A stretch of 64,000 bases of DNA from Pacificispira spongiicola (GCF_012926505.1 NZ_JABBNT010000004.1:434001-498000), one strand, 5' to 3'. Counted from the stretch's first letter, positions 18,004 to 29,105 are shown. Notes: generated by a model from the sequence alone, not told the origin. Translations and numbers: made by a program.

Positions 18004-18864
18004 ATGGGATATCTTGACCGAATTCGGGCCTGCAATAACGGGGACACACGGCGCTATCTGCCGCTTCATGGATTGGGCCGCCGTTTCGGCTGGGTAAGTC
18101 CGGTGCGGGCCGATTTGCTGAAATCCTATCCGCAGGTGTTCCGCGTGGCGGACGATCGGATTGACCTGGATCCGGCGCTCGCAGACTACGACACGGCCAG
18201 CGCCGCGCTGGATCCGGTTCTGCGGGACCTGTCCGAACAAGGACATTTGCCGCATTGGCGGGACGAACGGTATGCCGTTGCAGCGGAATTCGGGGAGGAT
18301 CCGATTTTGTCGGTGGAGCGCACGGCCTGTCCGTTCCTGGGGATTCGAAGCTGGGGCTTCCATTTGAACGGTTTCGTCCGGCGTCCGGATAGCCTGCATC
18401 TATGGATCGCCGAACGGTCGCATACCAAGCCGACCTATCCGGGGCAGTTGGACAACACGGTCGCGGGCGGTCACCCCGAAGGTCTGAGCCTTGCGCAGAA
18501 TGTCGCCAAGGAATGCGCGGAAGAAGCGTCCATTCCCGCCGATATGGCCGCGCGGGCGGTGCCGGTGGGGATGCTGTCCTATTGCCATGAATCCGATGAC
18601 GGCCTGAAACCGGATCAGATGTTTTGCTACGATTTGGAAATGCCGGAGGATTTCGTGCCGGTTCCGAGCGACGGCGAGGTCGAAAGCTTCACCCTGATGC
18701 CGGCGGCGGTCGTCATGGCCATCGTCCGGGACACGGATCGGTTCAAATTCAATTGCGCGCCGGTTTTGATTAACTTCTTCATTCGGCACGGACTGCTCGA
18801 TCCCGACCGGGAACCGGATTACGGGCGGATTTGTGCTAGTCTGCAAACCCCGCCAACGCCCTAA
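18004..18864 (+). CDS. DUF4743-Nudix hydrolase
   Basis: The 286-residue protein has an N-terminal DUF4743 domain (about 1-115) followed by a Nudix domain (about 120-270), the layout of fungal and plant thiamine-pyrophosphokinase-linked Nudix enzymes that hydrolyse damaged thiamine diphosphates. The Nudix box is partly degenerate: the glycine-rich start GGHPEG and the AKECAEEAS helix with the key EE pair are kept, while the first Glu and last Gly differ. It starts 3 bases after the AEC gene stop. Substrate is inferred from family only. Confidence 0.85.
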   Translation: MGYLDRIRACNNGDTRRYLPLHGLGRRFGWVSPVRADLLKSYPQVFRVADDRIDLDPALADYDTASAALDPVLRDLSEQGHLPHWRDERYAVAAEFGEDPILSVERTACPFLGIRSWGFHLNGFVRRPDSLHLWIAERSHTKPTYPGQLDNTVAGGHPEGLSLAQNVAKECAEEASIPADMAARAVPVGMLSYCHESDDGLKPDQMFCYDLEMPEDFVPVPSDGEVESFTLMPAAVVMAIVRDTDRFKFNCAPVLINFFIRHGLLDPDREPDYGRICASLQTPPTP

Positions 18865-18865
18865 T

Positions 18866-19141
18866 TCAGGCGGTCGAAACGATCGTTGCGGCATCGCGAG
18901 CCAAAGCCGCATCCAATGCCTCGTTCTGAATCGTTAGTGTCCGCATGAGATTCGGATCTCCGGTCGATGCCGGGATATGGATAAGGGTCAGCACGCGTCG
19001 ATATGCGTGAAAGGAAATACCGGTCAATAACTCTTCGTCCGTTTCGACGGTGTAAGCGCCTGGTGGAAATACTTCGCCAAGATCGCCTAGAGTAAAGGGG
19101 GCGTTGAATGTCACTGTGGATTTTATTGTGCGCCCGGTCAT
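18866..19141 (-). CDS. Conserved small hypothetical protein
   Basis: The 91-residue protein begins with a beta-rich part (TVTFNAPFTL, LPPGAYTVETDEELL) and continues with ISFHAYRRVLTLIHIP, a pattern I have seen in small uncharacterised alphaproteobacterial proteins. It has no signal peptide. It converges with the Nudix gene with a 1-base gap. Function is unknown. Confidence 0.65.
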   Translation of the reverse strand: MTGRTIKSTVTFNAPFTLGDLGEVFPPGAYTVETDEELLTGISFHAYRRVLTLIHIPASTGDPNLMRTLTIQNEALDAALARDAATIVSTA

Positions 19142-19228
19142 CAGATGTCTCCGAAAAGCGGCCGTAATGTGCAGGCCGTATTGGCGAAGCGGGAAGCGAC
19201 GGAGAGGTTTCCCCCTCCGTCTCGGTCA

Positions 19229-19378
19229 CTACGACTTCTGTACGGCGGCGGCAGCGCCTTTGGGGTTGGACTCTTGGTCCCCCGGTTTGTCGCCGACCGG
19301 CGGCGCGGCCTTCGCCGGTTCAGCCGATTTTTTGGGAGTTGAACTGGGCTGGGAGGCGGAGAATTTCTTGAATGACAT
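19229..19378 (-). CDS. 49-residue hydrophilic small protein
   Basis: A short frame encodes 49 residues, starting MSFKKFSASQ and ending AAAAVQKS, rich in Lys, Pro, Ala and Ser and predicted disordered. A strong ribosome-binding site (AAAGGGG) lies 6-12 bases before its ATG at 19378. The start MSFKKFS and the Lys/Pro-rich body look conserved rather than random, but I cannot name a family. It is preceded upstream by an AT-rich promoter-like region (19430-19515). Confidence 0.6.
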   Translation of the reverse strand: MSFKKFSASQPSSTPKKSAEPAKAAPPVGDKPGDQESNPKGAAAAVQKS

Positions 19379-19515
19379 GAGAACCCCTTTCGGGTTTAGC
19401 AGGCAATGATCTGCCGCTAAATGTTATATGGTTCGGATATTTTGTTTTTCAATTATTTGGTGTTTGGATAATAAAATAAATATTCGGAATCTTTTATTTT
19501 AATAATTTTTAATAA

Positions 19516-20370
19516 TCATTCTGGGAAGCCCGCCATGGCGCGAACGTCCGCTGGTTCTTTCCCCGCCTCCCGCAGCGCCGCCAAGGTCAGGGCCTTGTCC
19601 CGCTTGGCATAGCGTCGTCCGTTCTTGTCGGTCAGCAGTCCGTGGTGCCGGTATTCGGGCTCCGGCAGGCCCAGCAAGGTCTGTAGCACGCGGTGGATAT
19701 GCGTCGCATGCAGCAGGTCCTCGCCGCGCGTCACCAGGGTCACATGCTGCAAGGCGTCGTCCACGGTGACCGACAGGTGATAACTGGTCGGTACGTCCTT
19801 GCGCGCCAGAACGATGTCGCCGCAGGTTTCGGGATGAACGTCGATCCGGCCCCTGTCCAGATCGGTGAAGGTCAGCGGTCCCGCCATACGGGCCGCCTTC
19901 GCCATGTTCAGGCGCACGGCATGAGCTTCGCCCGCCGCGACTCGATCTCGGGCTTTTATCGGGTCCAGAACGCGACAGGTGCCGGGATAGAGCGGCCCGT
20001 CCGGCCCATGCGGCGCGCGGGGTGCGTCTGCGATTTCCGCCTGGATATCCTTGCGCGTACAAAAACAGGGATAGGTCAGGCCGCCGTCTTCGAGGACATG
20101 CAGAAACTTGTCATAGAGAGATAAGCGTTCGGACTGACGCAGCACCGGTTCCGGCCAGGTCAGGCCCAGCCAGGACAGGTCTTCGCGAATGGCGGCGTCG
20201 AATTCGGGACGGCACCGGCCTACGTCGATATCCTCGATCCGCAGCAGGAACGCGCCGCCGATTCTTTCCGCCTCCCGCGCCGCGAACAGGGCGGAATGCG
20301 CGTGCCCCAGATGCAGCAACCCGCTGGGGCTGGGCGCGAACCGCGTGAATTTGGGAAGCATATCCTGCAT
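19516..20370 (-). CDS. gluQ: Glutamyl-Q tRNA(Asp) synthetase
   Basis: This truncated glutamyl-tRNA synthetase paralogue attaches glutamate to queuosine at the anticodon wobble base of tRNA(Asp). The 284-residue protein has the class I HIGH motif as HLGH, the KRDKAL (KMSKS-type) loop near 258, and the zinc site CFC plus YPGTC. It lacks the anticodon-binding domain of GltX, as expected. The frame opens at 20370, and ATGCTTCCG at codon 4 is also possible. Confidence 0.95.
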   Translation of the reverse strand: MQDMLPKFTRFAPSPSGLLHLGHAHSALFAAREAERIGGAFLLRIEDIDVGRCRPEFDAAIREDLSWLGLTWPEPVLRQSERLSLYDKFLHVLEDGGLTYPCFCTRKDIQAEIADAPRAPHGPDGPLYPGTCRVLDPIKARDRVAAGEAHAVRLNMAKAARMAGPLTFTDLDRGRIDVHPETCGDIVLARKDVPTSYHLSVTVDDALQHVTLVTRGEDLLHATHIHRVLQTLLGLPEPEYRHHGLLTDKNGRRYAKRDKALTLAALREAGKEPADVRAMAGFPE

Positions 20371-20411
20371 GGCTCTGGCGTAGTTTGGCGCGACGGTCTA
20401 AGTCAAGTGTC

Positions 20412-21026
20412 ATGGATCGCGATACGTTGAGACGCGGCCTCGATGCCGTTGCCGAACAGGACCCGCAAGTTGCCGCGGGTCTGGCGCTTGTCGGTTATCC
20501 CGAACCGAGATTGAGCGACCACGGTTTTGCCACCCTGCTGAACATCATCATCTCGCAGCAGATATCCAAGGAAGCCGCGGCGTCCATTCGCGGTCGGGTG
20601 GAAGCCCTGTATCCGTCCGGCACGGCGGCGGAGTTTCTGACCCTGTCCGATGAGAACTTACGCGGCGCCGGGTTCTCTCGCCCGAAAGTCGCCTATGCCC
20701 GTGGGCTGGCGGAGGCAATTGAGGACGGACGCCTGGACATTGCCATCCTGGCGGAGATGGCGGATGACGAGGCTGTCGCCGCCATCACCGCCCTGAAAGG
20801 GTTCGGGCGGTGGAGCGCCGAAATCTACTGCATGTTTGCCTTACGTCGGGAAGACCTGTTTCCCGGCGAGGATATCGCGCTTCAAGAGGCCATGCGGCGC
20901 TTGAAAGGGCTGGAATCCCGCCCGACCGCTAAACATGCCCGCGCGCTGGCGGCGGCGTGGTCGCCTTGGCGCTCGCCGATGGCGGTTTTCCTGTGGCACT
21001 ATTATCGCGGCGCGCCGCAGTCATGA
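20412..21026 (+). CDS. DNA-3-methyladenine glycosylase (AlkA-type HhH)
   Basis: The 204-residue protein is an HhH-GPD base-excision glycosylase that removes alkylated purines. It has the FATLLNIIISQQIS helix, the hairpin LKGFGRWSAEIYCMF (about 127-141), and the catalytic Asp in FPGEDIAL. It lacks the N-terminal beta domain of E. coli AlkA, like the short AlkA/Mag1 branch. The start ATG at 20412 was preferred over an upstream TTG. It is divergent from gluQ (41 bases). Confidence 0.9.
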   Translation: MDRDTLRRGLDAVAEQDPQVAAGLALVGYPEPRLSDHGFATLLNIIISQQISKEAAASIRGRVEALYPSGTAAEFLTLSDENLRGAGFSRPKVAYARGLAEAIEDGRLDIAILAEMADDEAVAAITALKGFGRWSAEIYCMFALRREDLFPGEDIALQEAMRRLKGLESRPTAKHARALAAAWSPWRSPMAVFLWHYYRGAPQS

Positions 21027-21030
21027 CCCG

Positions 21031-21711
21031 TCAGTGTTTCAGCACGAATTCAACGACGAGCCGCGCCGCGTCGCCGCGTTTCTTCAATTTCTGCGGGATC
21101 GGTTCGTCCAGGTCCTTCGGACGCCATTCCCGACAGGTTTCGACCGTCAGCCCGGCTTGAGCGAAGGCGTTCAGGTGATCCGCGAATTGGTGCGGATAGG
21201 TCGGCATATGGACCTCTTCGCCGCCATCCTTGAAATGCGCGGCGATCCCGTCGCCGGATAGATAGGGATGGATTTCGATCACGACGATCCGCCCGCCGGG
21301 TTTTAGCAACCGTCTCGCTTCCGCCAGCGGAATCTCTGTCCTGTCGATATGTTCCAGCACCAGGCAGAACAGCACCAGATCGGCGGATACGTCCGGTAAC
21401 GGCACCGGGGTCATCAGGTCCTGGCGGATCAATCGGAAGGAGGCATTCCGCGTGGCGGCCTTTTCCAACATGCCGTCGGAAAGGTCCAACCCCGTCAGGC
21501 TATGTGCCCCATGCGTCGCGAAGAATTCCAGATTCCTACCGGTGCCGCATCCGAACTCGACGATATCCTGACCCGAGACATCGGCGTGGTGCCGGGTCAG
21601 CGCCTTTTCGGCGATGAAGATCATCGGATTGTCGAACCCGTCGTAACTCTCCGCCCACCGGTCGTAGGCGGCCTCGACGCTCAAATCCACGCGGCGGATC
21701 GAATCAGTCAT
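21031..21711 (-). CDS. Class I SAM-dependent methyltransferase
   Basis: The 226-residue protein has the SAM-binding motif I VEFGCGTGRN (about 50-59), motif II acidic residue in GLDLSDGML, and post-motif LEHIDR, as in UbiE/BioC-like enzymes. The opening AAYDRWAESYDGFDNPM matches proteins annotated as class I methyltransferases of small molecules. Its start overlaps the CAT-like gene by 8 bases, so the two are coupled. Substrate is unknown. Confidence 0.85.
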   Translation of the reverse strand: MTDSIRRVDLSVEAAYDRWAESYDGFDNPMIFIAEKALTRHHADVSGQDIVEFGCGTGRNLEFFATHGAHSLTGLDLSDGMLEKAATRNASFRLIRQDLMTPVPLPDVSADLVLFCLVLEHIDRTEIPLAEARRLLKPGGRIVVIEIHPYLSGDGIAAHFKDGGEEVHMPTYPHQFADHLNAFAQAGLTVETCREWRPKDLDEPIPQKLKKRGDAARLVVEFVLKH

Positions 21712-22354
21712 TCAGGGACCGTCCCGCCACGGCATTCAGCAGTTCCGTCACGCGGTCGAAATACCGGGCGATATGGACACCGTCCGCGAGACCGTGATGG
21801 ACCTGAACGGATAGCGGAAAATCGACTTTGTTCGCAGCAAATCCGAACTTGCCGACGGCGACGGCGGGGATCGAACTGTCGTTGAACCGTCCCGTCGGGT
21901 GTTGGATCGCAGTGAACCGGAGCCAGGGCAGGCAAGTCGCGAACAAATAGTCGCGGTGATCCATCGAATCCTTGCGTAAACCGTCCGCCGCCGCGGTGAC
22001 TGCCTTGTCCTTTAGATAGCGGTCCAGGAAGACCGGCCAATCCGCCGAATAATCGGCGGAAGAGAAGTTCACATTCCCGTCCTTGCCCGTCGTCGCATAG
22101 GATACGATCAACCGCTCCACGCGATAGACCGCATCGTCCATGATCCGGAAGCGGAATTCGTCGATATCCAGGCTGGCACGGGCGAGTGCGTGCAGGACGA
22201 TGGCGAAGGGCGGATATCCGTGCCGCTTCGCCGGGGTGACGAAATCCTCCGCTTCCACCAGGGCGGCGATGTTGACGGTCGGATTGTCGAAGCCGCCGTA
22301 GAAGTTCAACTGATCCAGACGTGAAAAATTTTCGGGGGTGGCGTATTTGCGCAT
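21704..22354 (-). CDS. Chloramphenicol acetyltransferase-like O-acetyltransferase
   Basis: The 216-residue protein has the size and motif of classical (type A) chloramphenicol acetyltransferases: HHGLADGVH with catalytic His187 region and Asp191, and the IPAVAVGKF strand. Chromosomal members are often not drug-resistance genes and acetylate unknown hydroxyl substrates. The next gene, overlapping by 8 bases, is a methyltransferase, so a shared small-molecule modification is possible. The start at 22354 is preceded by a purine-rich GGGAGAAA. Resistance should be tested before it is claimed. Confidence 0.85.
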   Translation of the reverse strand: MRKYATPENFSRLDQLNFYGGFDNPTVNIAALVEAEDFVTPAKRHGYPPFAIVLHALARASLDIDEFRFRIMDDAVYRVERLIVSYATTGKDGNVNFSSADYSADWPVFLDRYLKDKAVTAAADGLRKDSMDHRDYLFATCLPWLRFTAIQHPTGRFNDSSIPAVAVGKFGFAANKVDFPLSVQVHHGLADGVHIARYFDRVTELLNAVAGRSLND

Positions 22355-22568
22355 GACGATAAGTTTCTCCCTTCGGAATCCCGTTCCGGTTCGGGGCACT
22401 TATTGTCCCGGCGATCAGGATCGCCGTCGGCTCCGCCAGAGCAACCGCAGCCTATGATTTTCGGTCGCTTGCTTCAAGCCCGATCCCCGATTTGCACTCT
22501 GTCCCGCGATCGTCCAAGGTACTTTCATTCGAATTCGAACGGCGACCTTGCGACGTGGGAGAGAGTGT

Positions 22569-23246
22569 ATGGCGGACCTGACCCTGACCGGCCCGGAACT
22601 GGCCCCGATATCGGGGGAAACGCCCGACCGCCTGATCGTGCTGCTGCACGGACTGGGCGCGGACGGGGCGGACCTTCTGGCGCTGGGCGAAGTTCTGTCG
22701 CGGGTGTTCCCGACGGCCCAATTCGTGGCGCCGGATGCGCCTTTTGCCTGCGACATCGCGCCGACCGGGAAACAGTGGTTTTCGTTGCAGGACCTGTCGC
22801 GGGATCAGTTGAAGATCGGCGTGTCGGCGGTGTCGCCGATGCTGAACGACTATATCGACGCGCAGATGAAACGGTTCGATATCGAGGCATCGAATGTCGC
22901 CGTCATCGGGTTCAGTCAGGGGACGATGCTGGCCCTGCATGCGGTGTTGCACCGTCCGGACCCGGTCGCCGTGGTCATCGGTTTTTCCGGCATGCTGATC
23001 TCGCCGGAGGATCTGGGCGATATCGGCCCCGCGAAGCCGCCCGTCTTCCTTGTTCACGGCGCGGACGATCCCGTCGTCCCGTCCGATATGACCCGGCTGG
23101 CGGGGGAGGCGTTGAAGCTCGCCGGCTTCGATGTGGAGGCCATGATCATTCCCGATCTGGGCCATTCCATCGACGAGAACGGGTTGGGCGTGTCCGTGGA
23201 AATCCTGCAGCGGGCTTTCGGCGATAAGGAAATCCCGGAAAATTAA
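22569..23246 (+). CDS. Alpha/beta hydrolase, carboxylesterase/YpfH type
   Basis: The 225-residue cytosolic esterase has the oxyanion loop LLHGLGADG (about 25-33), the nucleophile elbow GFSQG (Ser near 120), the acid in GADDPVVP (about 172) and His in GHSID (about 203). This is the small phospholipase/carboxylesterase family (Est, YpfH). GAGAGAG lies just before ATG 22569. Confidence 0.9.
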   Translation: MADLTLTGPELAPISGETPDRLIVLLHGLGADGADLLALGEVLSRVFPTAQFVAPDAPFACDIAPTGKQWFSLQDLSRDQLKIGVSAVSPMLNDYIDAQMKRFDIEASNVAVIGFSQGTMLALHAVLHRPDPVAVVIGFSGMLISPEDLGDIGPAKPPVFLVHGADDPVVPSDMTRLAGEALKLAGFDVEAMIIPDLGHSIDENGLGVSVEILQRAFGDKEIPEN

Positions 23247-23463
23247 TCGGGCTATTCCCGCGCCGTTGTTATCGTTTTGTCATGCAAATCGGTTAGACGA
23301 GAACCCGACGCATTCGGGTGTTACAACACTGTGATAATTGGAAGGATGCGTTCCACAATATCTTGTGGCCAAAACAGAATATGGGTAGAGTTTACCCAAT
23401 CGGCGGCGTCAGCACCGGTATTCGGGGAATTCCGGTTCCGCCCGCCAAGTACGGAGAGCAGTA

Positions 23464-24024
23464 ATGTTATCCGCATTGGAAAGCAGTCCGGCCCTTGTCC
23501 TGAACGCGGACTTCCGCCCGCTCAGCTATTTTCCTCTTTCTGTGTGGAATTGGCAGGATTCGATTAAGGCGGTCGTTTCGGAACGAGTGAACGTTGTTTC
23601 CGAATACGATGTCGAGGTTCACAGCCCGACATGCAGTCTGCGCCTACCCAGTGTGATTTCCCTGAAGGAATATGTTGCCCCGGCGCGCCGTCCGGCCTTC
23701 ACCCGGTTCAACGTTTTCCTGCGCGACAGACTGGTCTGCCAATATTGCGGCGATGCCTTCCCGGCGCATGACCTGACCTTCGATCACGTCGTGCCGCGCA
23801 GTCAGGGCGGCCGGACGTCTTGGGAAAACGTCGTCGCCGCGTGCAGCCCCTGCAATCTTGTAAAAGGGGGACGCACGCCGCGTCAGGCGAATATGCCGCT
23901 GATGCGCGACCCGCAGGAACCCTCCGCCTGGGAATTGCAGGAAAACGGACGCGGTTTCCCGCCCAACTTCCTGCATGAAAGCTGGCGCGATTATCTGTAC
24001 TGGGACACCGAACTGGATCATTGA
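23464..24024 (+). CDS. HNH endonuclease
   Basis: The 186-residue protein has a C-terminal HNH domain (about 90-150): zinc-ligand pair CQYCG, then DHVVPRSQGGRTSWEN and CSPCN. The N-terminal part (LNADFRPLSYFPLSVWNW) is the conserved segment of the widespread chromosomal HNH family. The target is unknown. A ribosome-binding site GGAG lies 6 bases before the ATG. Confidence 0.9.
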   Translation: MLSALESSPALVLNADFRPLSYFPLSVWNWQDSIKAVVSERVNVVSEYDVEVHSPTCSLRLPSVISLKEYVAPARRPAFTRFNVFLRDRLVCQYCGDAFPAHDLTFDHVVPRSQGGRTSWENVVAACSPCNLVKGGRTPRQANMPLMRDPQEPSAWELQENGRGFPPNFLHESWRDYLYWDTELDH

Positions 24025-24080
24025 GCCGAATTGGGTATAGCGTCGTCCGACGGTTTCTCTTGCGATCTCGGACGGGTGTT

Positions 24081-25403
24081 ATGAACGAACAGAAAGTCGA
24101 CGGTCTCGGTTTCTCTCAATCTTTGTGGTTTGCCACGGCCATTGCGGCGCCGGATACCCCGCCGCTGACCGACAGCCGTAAGGCGGATGTCGCGATCGTC
24201 GGCGGCGGCTTCGCGGGTCTATCCGCCGCATTGCATTTGGCGGAACGGGGTGTGGACGTCGTCGTTCTGGAAGCGAAGGAGCCAGGCTGGGGGGCTTCCG
24301 GCCGGAACGGCGGGCAAGTTATCGCCGGACTGAAGCACGATTTCGCCGATATGGTCGCCGCTTACGGCACCGATACGGCGGAGCGTATGGCGGCCTTCGC
24401 CGATACGACGGCGGACGCGGCCTTCGACCTGATCGCGCGGCACGGCATCGATTGCGATGCGGTGCGCGGCGGGTGGGTGCAGGGCGCGCATGCGGATTCC
24501 GCGCTTCCGGAAATCGACGCAATGGTGGAACGCCTGTCCGCCCGGGGTGGCGATGTCGCGGCATTGAACGCCGATGAAATGGAACGTCTGCTGGGGACGA
24601 ATTGGTATAAGGGCGGGTTTCTGGACCGGCGGGCGGGCACGGTACAGCCCTTGTCGCTGGCGCGCGGCTTGGCCAAGGCGGCAATTGCCGTCGGGGCGGC
24701 GGTACACGGCAATTCGCCTGTGTCCGGCATGGCACGCTCTGCCGCCGGATGGGTGGTGACGACGGAAGGCGGCGCGGCGATCACGGCGGATCGCGTGCTG
24801 ATGTGCACAAACGGCTATTCGGACCTGACCGGCGTGCAAAGCGCCGTCGCCCGCAGTGTGGTGCCGTTTTTCAGCTATCAGATCGCGACGCGGCCCTTGT
24901 CGGAAAATCAGCTCGGCGCGCTTCCGGCGCAGGGGCTTGGCGTTTCCGAAACCCGGCGTGTCCTCAGTTATTGCCGGGTCGACAAGGAGGGGCGGTTCGT
25001 CATGGGCGCGCGCGGGGCGTTGGACGGCACCCTGACGGACGCAGCCTTCTCTCGACCGTTGGAACGGTTGCAAGAAATCTTCCCCACCTTGAAGGGGGAG
25101 GAGATCGTCTATCGGTGGAACGGGAAGGTCGCGATCACGCCGGACCATTTCCCGCGGATCATGGAGGTCGCGCCGGGCGTCGGATCGGCGCTGGGCTGGA
25201 ACGGACGCGGCGTTGCGATCACGACGGCAATGGGACCGGTGCTGGCGGATTGGATGACGGGTACGCCCGCGTCGGAATTACCCTTTCCGGTAACGGCACC
25301 GCGACCGATACCGTTCCATGTTTTCAAACGCCCGGCCTCCGGCGTCGCGGTCACTTGGTACAACTATCTCGACAATAGGGAACGGGCTAAATCCGCTCGC
25401 TGA
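24081..25403 (+). CDS. FAD-dependent amine/amino acid oxidoreductase (DAO family)
   Basis: The 440-residue protein is a DAO-family flavoenzyme, closest in pattern to PuuB-type gamma-glutamylputrescine oxidases. It has the Rossmann motif VGGGFAGLSAAL (about 38-49), GASGRNGGQV, and the C-terminal GWNGRGVAITTAMG. These oxidise amines or amino acids, releasing aldehyde and hydrogen peroxide. An upstream in-frame extension from 24021 overlaps the HNH stop and has no similarity. It overlaps coq7 by 17 bases tail to tail. Confidence 0.87.
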   Translation: MNEQKVDGLGFSQSLWFATAIAAPDTPPLTDSRKADVAIVGGGFAGLSAALHLAERGVDVVVLEAKEPGWGASGRNGGQVIAGLKHDFADMVAAYGTDTAERMAAFADTTADAAFDLIARHGIDCDAVRGGWVQGAHADSALPEIDAMVERLSARGGDVAALNADEMERLLGTNWYKGGFLDRRAGTVQPLSLARGLAKAAIAVGAAVHGNSPVSGMARSAAGWVVTTEGGAAITADRVLMCTNGYSDLTGVQSAVARSVVPFFSYQIATRPLSENQLGALPAQGLGVSETRRVLSYCRVDKEGRFVMGARGALDGTLTDAAFSRPLERLQEIFPTLKGEEIVYRWNGKVAITPDHFPRIMEVAPGVGSALGWNGRGVAITTAMGPVLADWMTGTPASELPFPVTAPRPIPFHVFKRPASGVAVTWYNYLDNRERAKSAR

Positions 25404-25944
25404 GCCAGATCGCCAGTTTGGACGCCCGCTTGACCGTTGCGCTCAGCAACGGATAGGCGGGCGCCTGTTCCGCGCCGTGTTGCAGCCCGATATCGCGGTG
25501 TTCCAACTCTTCCAGGCGGAATTCCTCAATCGTGTCGCGCAGGGCTTCCTCTTCGGGACCCAGGGCGTCGCGCTGTGCCTGATAGTGTTCGTCGATCACT
25601 TCCTCGACCGCGACGGTGCAGGCCATGGCGGCCTTTTCGCCCAGCAACGCGGTCCCGGCGCCCAGCGCGAAGCCCGCGACATGCCACAGGGGCTGCAACA
25701 CCGTCGGACGAACGCGGCGATCCGCGACCATTTTTTCGAAGGTGGCGAGGTGATGGGCTTCCTGATCCGCCATATGCTTCAGCACGGGGCCGTTCGGGCC
25801 CTTGCCCAGGATGGCGATCTGACCTTCATAAATCCGCTTCGCGCCGTATTCGCCCGCATGATCGACGCGCAGCATCCCGTCGATGGTTGACGGCGCGCGG
25901 CTGTCGCCGGGCAGATATTTCGGTCCCTTGCGTGTATTCTTCAC
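25387..25944 (-). CDS. coq7: Demethoxyubiquinone hydroxylase Coq7
   Basis: Coq7 is the di-iron monooxygenase that adds the last hydroxyl in ubiquinone synthesis. The 185-residue protein has the iron ligands in HAGEYGA, DQEAHH, VEEVIDEHY and LEELEHRD. It has no transmembrane helix; it binds peripherally. The next upstream gene on this strand is dsbB (12-base gap), and both depend on quinones, which may explain the pairing. Confidence 0.96.
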   Translation of the reverse strand: MKNTRKGPKYLPGDSRAPSTIDGMLRVDHAGEYGAKRIYEGQIAILGKGPNGPVLKHMADQEAHHLATFEKMVADRRVRPTVLQPLWHVAGFALGAGTALLGEKAAMACTVAVEEVIDEHYQAQRDALGPEEEALRDTIEEFRLEELEHRDIGLQHGAEQAPAYPLLSATVKRASKLAIWLSERI

Positions 25945-25956
25945 GGGTCGTCCCCT

Positions 25957-26469
25957 TTATGCCGTGCGCAAACGCTTCTTTGCCGCGAGGCCCCCGATCA
26001 CGACGACGATCAGGGAAACCAGGAAATTGTAGCCCGCCATGGAGACGCCGAACAGCGTCCAGGCCGGTTCGCCGCAGGACGGGCCTTTCGGACCTTCGCT
26101 GACGGATTGGATCGCGGCGGCCAGACCGCCGGACAGTTCCTGCGTGCCGCTGCATCCCGACGGGCCTGCCCAGAATTTGTACTCCACGCCCGCATGGTAG
26201 AAGCCGATGCCCGCCCCGACGGCGATGGCGATCAGGGCGAGGATGGACAGCAATGTCGCAAGGTCGCGGCGCTTCCCGTCCGTCATCAGTGCGACGCAGC
26301 CGATGCCCAGTGCGATCCACCAAGGCAGGCGCTGATATAGGCACAGCTGGCAAGGCAGATATCCGAACCCGTATTCGAAAACGTTTACGGTGAACAGGAT
26401 TGCCGCGGATACCAAGACAATTGCCTGGGGCAGGCGGCGCGGGGCGGTCAGGAAGGTCATCATCGTCAT
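25957..26469 (-). CDS. dsbB: Disulfide bond formation protein DsbB
   Basis: DsbB reoxidises periplasmic DsbA and passes electrons to quinone. The 170-residue protein has four membrane helices, the first Cys pair CQLC after helix 1 and a second pair in the periplasmic loop (GCSG and PSCGEP). Its start ATG overlaps the stop of the yqaA-like gene (ATGA), showing coupled translation. A second ATG three codons later is also possible. Confidence 0.93.
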   Translation of the reverse strand: MTMMTFLTAPRRLPQAIVLVSAAILFTVNVFEYGFGYLPCQLCLYQRLPWWIALGIGCVALMTDGKRRDLATLLSILALIAIAVGAGIGFYHAGVEYKFWAGPSGCSGTQELSGGLAAAIQSVSEGPKGPSCGEPAWTLFGVSMAGYNFLVSLIVVVIGGLAAKKRLRTA

Positions 26470-27053
26470 ACCAGGAATTTGATCGCCAGGAAGCCGCCGA
26501 TCAAGAGCACGAATGCCGCAGCCACGACCCAGCCCAATCTTTTTTCGATAAAGTCGCGGATCGGCGCGCCGAAATACCATAAAAGGATCGCCACCAGGAA
26601 GAAGCGCGCGCCGCGTCCGACGGTAGACGCCCCGGCGAAGGCTACGGGGTCGAGGTCGAGCGCCCCAGCCGCAATGGTCACGACCTTATACGGGAACGGC
26701 GTCATGCCGCCGCCCAGCACGATCCACCAGCCGTTTTCCGCAAAGTCAGCCCTTACGCCGTCGAGGGCCGCGCTTGCACCGTAAAGTTCGACCAGCGGCC
26801 GCCCCACCGTGTCGAACAGGAAATGCCCGATCCCATACCCGGCCATGCCGCCGATAACGGAAGCCACGGTGCAGACCAAGGCCAGCCGGAACGCCCGGTC
26901 GCGGGCGGCAAGGATCATCGGAATCAACAGGACATCCGGCGGGATCGGAAAGACCGAACTTTCGATAAAGGCGATCGCCGTCAGCCACCAAACCGCATGC
27001 CGATGCGCGGCGAGAGACAGCGTCCAATCATATAGGGCACGGATAAAAGGCAT
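26466..27053 (-). CDS. YqaA/DedA-type SNARE-associated membrane protein
   Basis: The 195-residue protein has about five hydrophobic segments and the DedA-family core FIESSVFPIPPDVLLIPM (about 30-47) and GGGMTPFPYKVVTIAAG. The YqaA branch lacks the full DedA length. DedA proteins help lipid carrier recycling and envelope stress resistance. The long open frame upstream of ATG 27053 is antisense to mdh and is not coding. Overlap with dsbB by 4 bases. Confidence 0.88.
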   Translation of the reverse strand: MPFIRALYDWTLSLAAHRHAVWWLTAIAFIESSVFPIPPDVLLIPMILAARDRAFRLALVCTVASVIGGMAGYGIGHFLFDTVGRPLVELYGASAALDGVRADFAENGWWIVLGGGMTPFPYKVVTIAAGALDLDPVAFAGASTVGRGARFFLVAILLWYFGAPIRDFIEKRLGWVVAAAFVLLIGGFLAIKFLV

Positions 27054-27132
27054 GGTGGGGAGGTTCCTGGCGAGTGAGATCGAGAAACACCTAGCCGATC
27101 CGTGGGGGCAGGTCGAGCGTGACGAGCCGTAA

Positions 27133-29105
<1,973 letters not shown>

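Noticed and set aside
19197-19222. GACGGAG / CTCCGTC stem-loop after the 49-residue gene
   Set aside because: It has no T-tract, so I did not call it an intrinsic terminator.
23277-23567. Open frame overlapping the HNH gene start (96 codons)
   Set aside because: It has no ribosome-binding site and is out of frame with the clearly conserved HNH protein.
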